In this document: positions 37,333-50,280 of the stretch, in pieces | Numbering within the stretch: position 1 is the stretch's first letter | Layout: the number at the start of each line of letters is the position of its first letter | Assembly: GCF_030848805.1 (NCBI RefSeq) | Contig: NC_092366.1 | Span: 558,001-622,000 of the forward strand | Source: Temnothorax longispinosus | Lineage: Eukaryota; Arthropoda; Insecta; Hymenoptera; Formicidae | Direction of reading: 5' to 3' | Length of the DNA: 64,000 nt | Notes under the pieces: model-generated | The model's input: only the letters and a program-made list of their open reading frames with translations | Told to the model about the DNA's origin: nothing | Database searches by the model: none | Program-made: the position numbers and the translations under genes

Positions 37333-37483
37333 TGGCCTAGTTTATAGTGTTTACACCAATCTCTTGATACGCGTATCAAATACCTATAGTATATTTGAGC
37401 TGAGTAGCAAATAATAAAACTAATTTACTATAAGTTATTTACTATTTAATACGCGTATCAAGTGATCGGTGTAAACTAGGCCA
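37333..37483. mobile_element. 151-bp MITE with nested palindrome
   Basis: The ends TGGCCTAGTTTA and TAAACTAGGCCA are perfect inverted repeats. Each arm also holds GATACGCGTATC, itself palindromic (near 37366-37377 and 37448-37459), and a TTTACACC block. The left arm has an 8-nt insertion relative to the right arm. Non-coding. Confidence 0.75.
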
Positions 37484-40290
37484 ATGTGTAAAAATAAGTA
37501 CACGTAACTACCAATAATAAGCTCTTCTCTTTTTTGTTATAAATACGTTTTTATTGGTACATTTACATATAACATGCTGTGCAAAGGTTTTGGAGTAATT
37601 CTAAAATAACTTAACATCTGTAAGCTTAATTATATAATTCTATTCTATTGTTGGTTTTACTTCTGTTACACATATTTATTTTCGAATTCGAAAATTATCT
37701 CATATCAAATTGTAAAATGCGATGGATTTTAAATATTACACAAACGCGAGTGACATGAAAACGGTAGAAACTGAAACAGTAGAAAATAGAAGAAAATTTC
37801 CTCGACGGTTCTTATCCGCTTTATCTTTCCGTTCGAGCAGAAACAACTTTTGCGCCGAATATCACCCTTCGATACGCCTCGGATACGCATTATCAGCAGT
37901 ACGATCGACCCACGAATAGCCGTACTGTACATACCTTCTTGAATGTAACGATAAACGATCGCTGTAACTCTCTTCGGCATGATTAAGAACCACGATGTAA
38001 TTCTTACTAATTCACACTCTTAGATTGATTGAGTGCTTCATCATCTAAAACGCAGTCGTTACACGAGACTTTCGTCATCAATCAATAGTATCGATGATTG
38101 TGGTCTGCTAAAAAAATTCTTGACGCGCTTCAGCGAGTGAACTTTCCCTTAAAAAAAAGTGATCAATGAGAATCTCGGAAAAAAAGGGAAACGTTAATAG
38201 AAAACGTAGTATAAATATGTTTGGTTTCCATGATTATCATGCTGAGCAGAATCAATCGATACAGTCGAAATAGACCATCTGAACCACCGAGCGGAATCAG
38301 CCATCGAACAAAATTAGGAAACAACTCTCGACAACAAAAATAAAATAAAATTAGCAAAGACGCGGCACAGCCTTTGTAAATAAGAAAAATTCGATTTCCG
38401 ATCGCGATTATCGTTCACGGTTTGCCTGTGCGAACCCAGGGGTGCACAAAACACGAAACTCTTCACTTTATTCGCCTGCGTTTTTACTCTTTTCTCCCGA
38501 TACGCAGCACGCGGGGCACCGAGGTGTGAGCATATTAAATATTAATCCCTCCGAGTCGCCGAGGAGTAACTTACTTTCAAACTAAATTACAGGGGGGAAA
38601 AAGGTGCGCGCGCCGTGGTAATATTAGGAATTTTGCTGAGCGGCGGAGAGGTCAAATATACTCCGGCGCGGAGCGCGATGAAATTTTGCGCACCCCTGAG
38701 TCTAATATCTGGGTGGCGAAGACCGTGAGGTCTCCGTTACGACGAGGAGAAGGCGCGAACGTGGTTGTATGTTCCTGGAGAAGAGTTTCCCGACGAGACG
38801 CGTCCTCGACGACGGTCGTTCCGCCGATCGTCGTCGGGCGACGAGAACGAGTTCTGCAAAATCACCACCGCATCTCCCTTTTCCCCCCTCCCTTCTTTTC
38901 TCCGCACCTTCATCCATCCATCCATCTATCCCCCGTTACCCCCTGCCCCGTGCTTTTTTATACGTCGAACGAGATCTGTCCTCGTTAGTACTTGTAAATG
39001 GCTTTCGCGCACGCGGGTGCCGCTAATCCTGCTTCTGTATATTCCGGAAAGATATATATAAAAACGGGACTCGGACGCGGGCAATGATTAATTGGCTCGC
39101 GTCCGAGTCGCAAACGGAAACGAGAACGAACTGGTAGCGAATAAGTTCAACCCGATTGTACGAGATCAATTACTTGTTAGCACACGAGCGATCAGCGAAT
39201 ATGCTCTTAGCGAACACTACTCGAAGGATGTTAAACTATCGAACGTACCATTAATGTATATATAAACGAGCAGTACCGATTTACCGTTTATGTTGGATCC
39301 AATTGTACCAGAATTCCTAAGACAATTAAAGGAGAAGAAATAACGATTATTTGTGGGAGACATACGGATGAGGATTTTTATTCCACTCCGCCAGCTCTAC
39401 AGCTGGCTGCGACGCACGCGCGTCCATTTTTTTCCAGTTTAAAAATCCGCACGAAAGAAATTGGGTCGCTTATCTGCATAATGTTTCGCCTCGACAACCG
39501 TCACATTTTTAATTAAACGATCAGATATTTGATTGAATCTATTTTAAGATCCAGCCCGCTCTGCGTGGATAAAGTGGAAATTGATAAGTTGTTATCGAAC
39601 TTGGTTAATCTCGAAGAGACTCTGCGCGAAAACTGAAAATGCCAAGTACTTTGTTTCGTTTTTATCGTGCTTTGTTTCATTCAATTACTTATACTTCGTG
39701 CAGATATCACTATTATTTTTCAGTAGTGAAAGATGACAGCCATATTCTGGCGCGCGTATCTCAACGAAAATGCGTCACTGTCCTGAAACATCGAACGCAT
39801 TTCAATTCCATCCTTCGTCCCAGTTATCTGTCTCCTTTTCCCGCAGTTTCCCGAATCGCGGAGAAATTCCTAGCAGTCGATACTCAGCGCGTAAGAAGAA
39901 GCATCGATAAAGACAACGGCAACGGAGCGGCCCAGCGTTTTCGTCGCCTGCTCATCGCTGCACCCGGAGCTGAGGTCCGTTTCGCCGACGGGTAAGTACC
40001 TTGGTCCTTTGTCTACGGACGTGTACTATCGACGTGATATACGGGTGTCATTTGCATCCCGGGAGTCAGCCTCGATACAGCGACAGTGTCGATAAACAGC
40101 GCCCTGAGTAACTGCGTAAATGCGTCTTCCTATGCGCGTACCCCGATAGGGAACGTTCGGGCATTCAGCTGCGCGCGGTCGATGAATACATAACACGCTC
40201 GGCCATTCCTCATATCTTACTATACTTAGCGGCACTTAAGCGGATATCCCGCAACCTGCGGAGGCCGGTTGCGAAGGAGTGCTGGGCCGA

Positions 40291-40310
40291 CCGGCCGGCC
40301 GGCCGGCCGG
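40291..40310. repeat. (CCGG)5 run
   Basis: Twenty bases of perfect tetramer, self-complementary, hence a GC-rich palindrome. Confidence 0.95.
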
Positions 40311-43169
40311 TTGCCAACAGGAATAATTTCGACGTAAGCCCTTGAGTCCGGATGGGGCGCGACCAGATTAGAATCGATCTAGGTCAGTACGTGGACACGC
40401 TCGAGGAACAACGGGCAAATATGATTTCGCCCGACGTTAATCCGTTTAGCGTCCGAGTCCGTAAAATCAATCGCGATTTGCCATGAATTTCGTAACGTCT
40501 GCATGCAAGTGAGAACTTGCCCGATGCCCTTATCGAGTGTATTGGCGGTTTTATGAAAGCCCCGCGGCTTTTGGCCGACTGATCGAGAGATTGAATAATT
40601 GGTATATAGACAAAAGGAAAGTCAGCTTTTCCCGCAATACTGCCGGCATGATCAAGTTTTTTGCAATGTAAAAAAGTGGACAAAAGAAATTTTTATTCAA
40701 TAATGAGATTATAAATTGATTATATTTTAGTAACTAATTTATAATAAATTATAATAAATTTACTTACAAAATAAAAATTAAAATTAAATCTTTATATAAG
40801 AATTTTTTGCAGTTTTTATTAATTTTATAATCATAGAAATATAAAGTGTAAAGAAAAAATTGTACATATTTTTGTTACATATTTTAAAATTACATATTCT
40901 AAAAATTTAATATTTCCTCTAAAAGAAGGATTAAAGGAGATTTTTGTATATATTTCTACAAAATTTTATTATACAATTTTTATTATACACATATAAATTT
41001 CCGTTATATACTTTTTTGCGCGTTCGGAGCGAATATAAACAATTCAGATTAAGCTGAAGATAGAATGCCAAAAAATAAAACACGAATTTATTGTTGAAAA
41101 TATGGCTGGAAAAATATCGGTTTGAGTTATTTATCTCGCTCGAGTCATATTTACTCAATTGCGACGAAACGTAATAATGATGAATGTTAATTAAAGTAGC
41201 AGAATTGGTTTGTCCCAATTTCTCCGACGTAATGTTTCACAGCTGGCGCGTTTATCTGACCCGCTATAGTTTTTATCACTTCGTAGCGCGGCAATAATTT
41301 CGTTTTAGCCGACCACGTGTGAGAGTAAGCAATTCGCGCCGATGCGATTCTCAAATTTTGTACAGTGCTTCCGCAACAATCACTTTTACAATATAAGCGC
41401 TAAACTATATATAGTAGTTTAAGTGCGTCGTGCGCCCGTAAACAAGTGTCGTAAAAAGTGAGGACGATAGAGAGAAAGGGGGATTTTCAGGATGTACCGT
41501 AGTCGTAAATCCACTCGGGCTCGTTTGTCGCGTTCGAAATAATATTAATGCGCGAATGTGTACCATTCTCCCTTCCTCCCTATCGCGCCACAGCACATGC
41601 TGCTGAATTTTTCCCCATAAAAATTCTGCGACGCCACCCTCCCTCTCCCGTTGCGACAACAGCTTTTTACGACGTCGCCCCTGTCGCTGTCACGTATTGA
41701 CGAGACGTCGCAATTAATAATTTTCTCGCAAAGCGGCGGTATCGACGGCGTTATCGCGAATGATACAAGATAACAAAAACGGATCTTCGCTGCACTCGAT
41801 GGTTTACGGTTTACATCCTACATCCACGGTATTTTCTATACGTGCGGATTAAAAAAACAATATTGTTCAAGCGTTTAAGCCGTTTGTTTTGAAAGAGCTG
41901 TCCAATCGAATCGTGAAAAGGTTTATTAAAGCAGAGACGCAGCATGGACAATTGGTTTTATGTAAATAAGTTGTATTGCTGAATTTAATTTACGTGTGGC
42001 TTCCAAGATAAAAGATTTCACTTTAAGTAGCGGGGTTACCTACTTAGATTTCGCCTCGAGTGTCCGCGTAACGCATTTTAAATATTCCTCAGTCTGTTTC
42101 TTCCGTATGAAAAAGAAATCGCATTTTCTTGTGTTCCTAATTTTTAAAGATATTACACCGTAGATGCATCGCGTTACTCGTGGAGCTGCTGCAAAATTAA
42201 AAAACGCATATATTTAGACGAGTTCAGAGCAAAAATATAAAGAACAAGTAATATTCTTAATGTATACAGACAACGCCCCTGAGAGCGCAAGAGTGACAAG
42301 AGTCACAACCTATTTTTCACAGAGTGGTGGAAATGCGATCTCTTGGCAGTTGCGCCATTAAGAATTGGCCTTATACGTATAATATAATATTTTCCTTCTC
42401 ACAAAAACATATTACAACTACATTATCATTACTGTATGTTATTATACGCTTTAATTATTTAGCCTTTAATTATCGCACAATATATTCTATTTCGCTCATA
42501 TGATACGATTTAATTTACATCGGAAAATTTAAGTGATAAAATCTGACGGAATATTCGCTCGAAACTGGATGAAATTCACATCAATTAACCAACGCCATAA
42601 ATCGAAGGGCTGTACGCGAGATAAACCGTTAGAGAGACGTATCCCCTTACCGTTTGCTGTTTCAATTCTGAAGTTAGGCTTGCGGGCTAGGTTGGTCCAA
42701 GATACAATACCACGATCGCCTTTTGATCTAGCTGATGCGCGTGCATTTGAGAAGATGCGCTTGGCATTCGCCATCGAGTTAACACCGCAATAATGGATGG
42801 ACGTGTGGTGGAGGCTATATGCCGGCGTCCGCGTGATACCGTTATATGTGCCCGGGATAATTACATGGGCAATGCACATAATAACGTGCAACGCGAACAA
42901 AGGATCGCGCTATACGAAATTAACATCCGCCATAATTACCTTTGCATTCTTCGTTCGATGACGAAGAAAGTCGTTAGTCTTCGCTATTGCAGCAGCACAT
43001 GGTCGAAATTAGACACAGAAGTGACACATCAAAGATGCGAGAGATGGTATATTCCGACAGTTACAATTGTGCTGCGTGTATCTTCTCCTAGTACCGGATA
43101 CGAGAGTTTTAATGAAGACGCCAATTACGCGAATAGTTACGTTTCGCGATGTTTGCCCTGCGCGAAGCC

Positions 43170-43188
43170 CGCGCGCGCGCGCGCGCGC
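43170..43188. repeat. (CG)n alternating run
   Basis: Nineteen bases of strict C/G alternation, a sequence type prone to form Z-DNA. Such CpG density survives only where germline methylation is low. Confidence 0.9.
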
Positions 43189-46100
43189 AATCGTAAATTA
43201 TTAATCCTGACTGGATTCTACACGGTATTGCGCGATTCCTATAACGATGTGTCTAAATTGAATATTGACGTCAATATTCATACCCGTGTCGCGCGCGTAC
43301 TCGCGCGGAAATCGTAACTACGAAAATCCCACGCATAACTATTGTAATATACGATATCTGGAAGTTTGGAATACCGCGGATTATTAATAATAATTCGCGA
43401 GCATATTTCGAATTTGAAACGCCAATTAGAGGAAAAACAATACGCATTAAAGCGTATTTTATCGGTACGTATTGATTTTTAGTTTAACAACAACATTTTC
43501 AATTTTTAATTATTTCCGCGATGTTGCCCGATGTATTATCTGCACCAGCGCACCAGCTCTTTTAAAGAAATATGTTTGATAAATTATTTTAATTGATCAT
43601 TCGAAAACAATTTATAAAATACAATAGAAGCACAATATATTTGGCGGAAATGTACAGGAATATAATTTTACCGGTGTGTTTTTGATTAAAGTGCATGAGG
43701 TGTCTGTATAACACGTTGCTGGTAACAAGCAGACAATCTGGAATATGAAATCTCAAGGGTAAATTGCTTGTCGGGCGTTGTTCCGCAATTGCTTGTGATT
43801 ATCGTTGGCAAACACCGTGTAATATTTAAGTTTACCGGCGAAAGTGGACATTCCACTCGCAATTCAGGCATCGGCGTGTCTGCGAGAATTGCAAATGCAA
43901 CGTAGATTAGTTGTAGCGGCAATGTGTGTTTTGGTCTCGTGCTACGTATATATCGCGAATCAACGATAAACTACGGCACTCGCCGGTGTGACAGGTGGAA
44001 CAGCGCCGTTTTCGCGTCACTTGCGTAATTTCCGTAAAAGGGAAATGTTTTATAAAATCGTCGGATTAATGGCATAATTAAGTAGGGCACGCAATAGAGT
44101 TGGTATCCGTCGGTGAAATATTTAAGTATTCCATTACGTAGGCTACGCGTACGCGCCTCGCGCGCAGGTGACATTACAATTTGCGCGTGTACACGATGTC
44201 CAACATTTTGATTGAAGCCCGGTTATTTGCCCGATAATCGTAATTAACGCGAAAAAATGAGCAGTGCAGCGTGTTTTGGTGAAATTCTTCCGGTGAAAAA
44301 TTAGTCTCTGAGGAAACGTGCCTCCTACACTTAATGGCATCCCCTAATTCCCGGCTGATCTCTAAATTAATCAACTCTTCGGCGAATGCCTCATATCTCG
44401 TCATAGATTTCTCATTATTATTCATGCGATACGTGCTTGCGACTGCATTTGCGTATAATGCAAACGTTAACGTATTCGATGAATAGATTCGCTGGTCGGC
44501 CGTCCGATCTTTTCATACATATTCGACGTGTCGTATACGGTTACCGTAGCGATAATTACGTTCCTGCCCGTGGCCTCATTATGACAATATACCTGTCACT
44601 TGTCAGCCGTTCAAAGCGTCAGATACCGGCGCGGCGGGAACATTCGTCTCGCCCCCGTCTCTCCGCCCCCGTCCGAAAATAATTAAGTCGAAGCCTCGAA
44701 ATAATGTTTCACCCATGGTGCATGAATATTTTATGTTTCGCTGTTTCAGGTCTCGGACGGCACATGCCGCCGCTCGCACATACGTAATTCGGCTCGCTCA
44801 GGCAGCCTAGGGCGAAACACTCTTTCTAGCTGAGCATACAGTTTTTCTCCATTGCAGAAGGCACGGGCGGATTTATGCGCCGCATTCCCGCATATGCGCT
44901 GCATCCAATGGGACTCGCGCCTTCGCGCGGCTCGTCGTGCTTTTAATTACAAAAGCGCGGTGCGCCTCGCGACGAAACGAGAAGGTATTTTACGGTGAGC
45001 GGATAAAGGATTGTAACCTTGCTTTAGTTATGCGCGGAAAAAAAAACGTAATTCTCTATAGTTGCGCGGACAATTTGTAGTGTCGGATAAAAGATTTCTC
45101 ACGTATCACGAAATTTCTCATCTATCGCGAAAATTACATTTATATCTTGCAAAAAGGATAACGTTGCTCTCTCTCGGAAAACTTCGGATCGAAAGGATCA
45201 ATGTACACACTTTCTTGCGCGCAGATATTACATGAAATTACTCTGATAATTTTCTGATGAATCCCATTATAGCTCCCCCGCAAACTGTCGCGCCTTAACG
45301 TCTCTGCAGGTTCGCCGGTAAGAGAGAAAAAGGAAATAACGAGAGCGTATTCGCGATTCCTGGAAGCTGCCCGCGGAATATTCATGACGCGGGCGGGCGT
45401 AATCCCGGAGCGTGAGAGCCCGGGTGTATCCTACGAAGACTGTACTATGCATATTCCGGAGACGTTGCGGCATTAGTCAGAGTTACGGCTTGCGAGTAAA
45501 GACGCGAGCCTGGTGTTTATCCGCTTGTCTGCCACGGCGACAATTTCCGCGGGAACCGGAAAGATCTCTGAAATCCGCTTCGGGGGCAACCGTGTAGCTC
45601 GCGAGCGTTAAGTAGCGCGAAATGAGATCGAAGGAGATCGGGTTACTGTTTCTCGTGAGAGAGTGCGGGAACGAGACTCTCTCGTGCAGGCGAAGCGGAG
45701 CTCGAGGAGCGCGCACGTGCTGTATATGCTCGTACGGCCAGGCTGATAAAGGCCACCCAGGGCGTTTACGACAGCCCATACGACGAGGTGCTTTCACGGG
45801 GACGCGTAAAAGTGCGACGGTGGATGAAATCACAATCGCTTAATGAATTTGCGGGGGCGCTGCGCTGCGGAATTGGGGTCGGCGTCGTCTAACTGCGCTC
45901 GCATTAGCTCGTTACCTCCTCCCCCCTCCCTCGACTGGAGAGGAAAGGGGGTACTTGGGCTTTTGCTGTAGCACGGGGCACTACGGGAGTAGTCTCAAAG
46001 CGAGGAACGAGTGAGAGACCATTACACCGAATTCGCTCCGGAATTTGCATATATAACGCGGGGCGCGCGACGGAATCGAGGGTAGCCGCTATGGGACGGG

Positions 46101-47285
46101 GATAAGTGCTTGTCTTTGAGCGGCTCAAACCTTAGGATTATTCAATTAATGAATTCATTGAACTGAAGCGAGGGCAGAATGCTCTGAACGGAGCTGCCCT
46201 CGGCAGCCCGAGGTAGATTTCACGGGTAATGTGTTTTAGCTTGTGCGATATTTACTGCAGATGATAAAGAAAGTTAAATCCCTTCATTAGGAGAGTAAAT
46301 CACACACGTGATGTGTGTTCTCGCACATGAACAGTTTTTTTCTTCACTTTTAATTACTTTTAGATATTTTATTATATTCTCGTGCAAAATGCTCTCTTTG
46401 TGATTCTCCGTCCTTTGCCCTTTCGTTAATTCATTGATTTTATCATTTATTTATATTGACGGTCAAAAATATCGTTGATTTGTCGGTTGATAACATTAAC
46501 GAGCGACGAATTCTGAAACGTGATGTTAAAAATGTAGCGACATAACAAATAAGCCAGCCTTTGCACACGTAAAGAGGAACGAACAAGTTAATTAGAAATA
46601 AATTATATAGTGATATTATTAATTTATATTAATTAAATGAGAAATACGGAGTAAATATCATTTAATATATTCCTCAAAATGAGCTAATAATGGATTCGCA
46701 TTACCGTTTAATCGAAGTTGTGGCAATTGACAAGTCGCGTAATGTATACACGCAAAGGCTCTGTAATCGTTTGTCCAGCCATGTTATTTGTATAAATTAT
46801 GAAAATTTGCTAATTGCTACCGAATATTATTTACTTCATAAGATCAAAGGTGTAATGTGTGATGAATGTCACGAACAGGAAACCCAGGGGGGGGGTTAGC
46901 TCTTTACCGTCGTATAGTTTTTAAACAAATGACTCTATCTGCAACAAAATAATGTTACAGTATCGTTATTTTTAAGTTAAAGCCAACGTGCAATCACATC
47001 CGTCTGTTATTTTTCCAGGCAAACAGGACCTCGCGCTCGTTCAAACAATACATATGCGTCAAAATATAACTGAACAAAAAAAATGTTGATTTTTGTTGAA
47101 CTCGTATTTTAATCTCGCGAAGATAAATCTTACGCAAACTACCGCGCCTACGATTGTTTTTTGCCAAGAACAATGATTGACAACGTAAACCGGATATACA
47201 TTTAATAATTCCTTTCAAACGTCCGTTTAATTATTATATTGAACGATAAATTTTTGTATAATATTTTATGACATATGTATAATGT

Positions 47286-47288
47286 ATA

Positions 47289-47347
<59 letters not shown>
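47286..47347. repeat. (TA)n microsatellite
   Basis: Sixty or so bases of TA repeat, interrupted once by CA (TATACATATA). Confidence 0.95.
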
Positions 47348-47353
<6 letters not shown>

Positions 47354-48399
47354 GTATATGAAATAATATCAATTATTTTTTATTATTATCCGGCAATTTC
47401 ACGTCACCGGCAGTGCTGTGAAAACGTGGTATTGTTTGCCTTTTCCACTGCTGGTCCTTAATTAATTTCATACTCGAATTTTTTTGCGAACTGAATGCTT
47501 AAATTATTTTCTTCCGTACACACTCATTGATGAAACATCAGACGCGGAAATAATTAATAACAAACGCCGCTTTTGATCACATCGAACAATGCGCGTATCG
47601 AGCGCGAATGGAGCCGCGACTGGGCTGATAAGTTCCTCTTTTTTTCCCGATATTGGGATATACGGTACGCCAATAATGCGATATGTGCAAATTTGCACGA
47701 TACGCACGGCCATACACATATCGTAACGTGCCTATAAAAGCCTCGTACACCTCGCGACGAGTATCGCTGCATTAACCGGATCGACTATGGCGGCGTGGAC
47801 GTTCATTCGGCGTGGCTGCGCCGCCGATGCCGCGATAAAACTCATTGTATCGAGAGACTTTCGTCCGATAATTACTCGGAAGAACATTACCGGCTAAAAT
47901 TGCCGTAGCGACTAAATATCGGTGCCGAAGCTTTACGCGATACGATTAGCGCTACGTCGATTATGCACTTTGTCGCTAATCAAGGGAAAGAGACTCCGGA
48001 AGTCTGATAGTGTGCAAAATTCGATGTCACAGTTTCGTTTTTCTTTTTTTTCCCACGTGCAGCTTTTGTTACTTAAATTATTAATGTTTACTTATCTGCG
48101 TTGTATTGATTTAATAGCCAACTTTGAAATGCCTTAATCTTTTCCAGCGGAACGCTAACCAACCTCCTTAATAATTATAATTGATTTAATTATGTATATG
48201 ACATTTAGAGTGCTATATTTTCTTTCTCTTATTTTTGCGAAGAAATATCATGACATAAATATAAACTTATCGATTATATTTGATTTAATTTAGTAAATCA
48301 ACGGGAAATTGTATTAATCTTTTCCACCGTCAAATTAATAGAGACGTAATATTCAAAACTGCACGGAATTAATTTTATAAGTGTAACATTTTGATACTC

Positions 48400-48587
48400 T
48401 ATACTGTTAAATTCATAGTGTCAAATTATACTCAATTTGAGTCATTTTTAATATTTCTATAATAAAATAATACTGTGTTGTGTCAAAATAATGCATTTTT
48501 GATACACATGGTAGTTAAAAATAATAAAATGTTATTTTTTAATCAAGATATTAGTTAAAATTTTATCCTTTAATATTTAACAGTGTA
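48400..48587. mobile_element. MITE, family A, copy 2 (internally deleted)
   Basis: Begins TATACTGTTAAATTCATAGT and ends TTTAACAGTGTA. It shares CAAATTATACTCAATTTGAG and the TAGTTAAAAATAA block with the other family members but lacks the central AACTAAAAC/GACTAAAC part. 188 bp. Confidence 0.7.
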
Positions 48588-50223
48588 TGTGTATTTTTTT
48601 ATATATATTAATTAAAATATAAACTTAGCAAAAATCGATTTAGCTACACGAGACGTTTTAGAATGCCTGCGTTTTCTTTTCTCCATCTTTACGTGGAAAT
48701 ATCGGGGCGAATAAACCTCCGGTCGGACGGTAATATCGTAATTGCTTCGGAAAAATTGGCTTACTCGCCGAGAGGACAGATTACGTATACAGATACACGA
48801 ACGGCGACGACCGCGACGGTGAGGGAACGACGCGCGGGACGGAAACGGAGAAACCAATTAGCATTTAGACGGGTTTTGCAAAAAACAGGAAGGATGAGAA
48901 TCCGGAAGGAATGGGATGGAAACCACGTCTCTCGTTCTCTTCCGCTCTTGCATGGCGGCGGCGTTAAAGCGGATCATCGAGAATCAGCGAGAGATCCGAA
49001 AGAAAATCTCCCGGCGACCGCGCGCTCTCGCCACGAAAACCGATGGTCGACGGCTATCTCGTTCTTGGCTCGCGATATAACGGCGAATTATCCGCGGGAA
49101 CGAAATGAGAATATCTACGAATCGGCGACTCGACGTGGAATATCAAAGACGGCGGCTAGGCAGTCGTCCGTAATGGTAATAAATTGCGCAGACAATTAAG
49201 TTTTAATAACTCTGCAGATAGTTCGGCAGGTTGCTTTGACTGTAATTCATAAGATTCGATTTATTTCTACAGTACTGATAATCTTTTTAATCGTATTTTT
49301 ATTTAGTGGAAATTTTTTAGAAAACACTGCGCTATTGGCTTTTAATTTTTATATTTTAAGCCTCTATAAAATAATCTAGTTGTAAGTATTATTACCGGTG
49401 TAACCGCATATGTTTTATATTAATGAAGATTTATATGCAAAATTTACATTTTAAGCTTTTTTTGTATTAATGAGAATTACATACTGCAAGTGCGTAAAAT
49501 TAAATAAGTGAAACGTAAATTTTTTGCCTTACTGCAAGTTGGATGAAACTGAATTCGACGTTATAATTATAATTAAACAGAATCTAGTATTTTATGAAAT
49601 TAATTAATTATGGCATGGTCGACGTTCAACGCTCGGGGAATATTTCTTAGCTTTGTGTTGCGCGCGTTTGCTTAATTAACGAATCCCGATAAGGAATTCC
49701 TGGAATTATTTCGTAGTGGAGTTAATTGTGCATCGCGGCGCGTATAAAGTATTTCGCGGATGTGATAAAGTGGCACGTCCAAACGGCCACCTTAGAATTT
49801 AGCTCAACGAAAATTTCGGTGTCGGTGCCATGCCATTTAAATATGTACGCGGTGCACGCGCGGCTGAAGTCGCCGCAAAAAGGGACCTCTATTTAACACC
49901 TACCGCACACCAGCCGATACACAGCACGCAAAATGGTGTGCAAAGTGCATTAACTTCCCCGGATGCATATTCCCAGAACTATAAATTATAACGAAGTAAT
50001 TTCTGCGCTGACCCCGCGATAGCGGAAGCGCCTTGGGAGCTAAACGGGGTAATACGAATCTCGAATTCCGAGTGCGGATGCATGAAATGATTTGAATCGC
50101 GCGGCCGTCGCAGTTTACGCTTACTTCGGCGCGCGGAGTTAACAATTTGTTATCAGAAATTACTCGCACCTCGAGTCGTTAAACGAAGAAAATTGCAACA
50201 AAGCGATTCAGTTCGCTATTTTC

Positions 50224-50280
50224 ATTATTTTATATAAATTATTTCTCATAATTATATGAGAAATAATTTATAAAATAATT
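50224..50280. repeat. AT-rich hairpin
   Basis: TAAATTATTTCTCAT (50235-50249) pairs perfectly with 50256-50270 around a 6-nt loop. Beyond a 2-nt bulge the pairing continues through TTATTTTATA. Not clearly mobile. Confidence 0.6.

Larger units (their letters stand above)
37484..48399. other. 11-kb stretch without a recognised gene
   Basis: It contains CpG-rich blocks alternating with AT-rich sequence, a (CCGG)5 run, a (CG)n run and a long (TA)n run. The largest open frames (42793-43317 plus strand and others of 100-120 codons) have no domain, signal peptide or splice context that I recognise. No repeat family member was identified between the MITEs at 37333 and 48400. Confidence 0.5.

Noticed and set aside
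42793..43317. 174-codon plus-strand open frame.
   Set aside because: No recognised domain, signal peptide or splice context; it runs through the (CG)n repeat, which gives an Ala-Arg run.
48663..49199. 178-codon plus-strand open frame.
   Set aside because: Arginine-rich low-information composition in a CpG-rich block with no family motif; best explained by few TA-rich stop codons.
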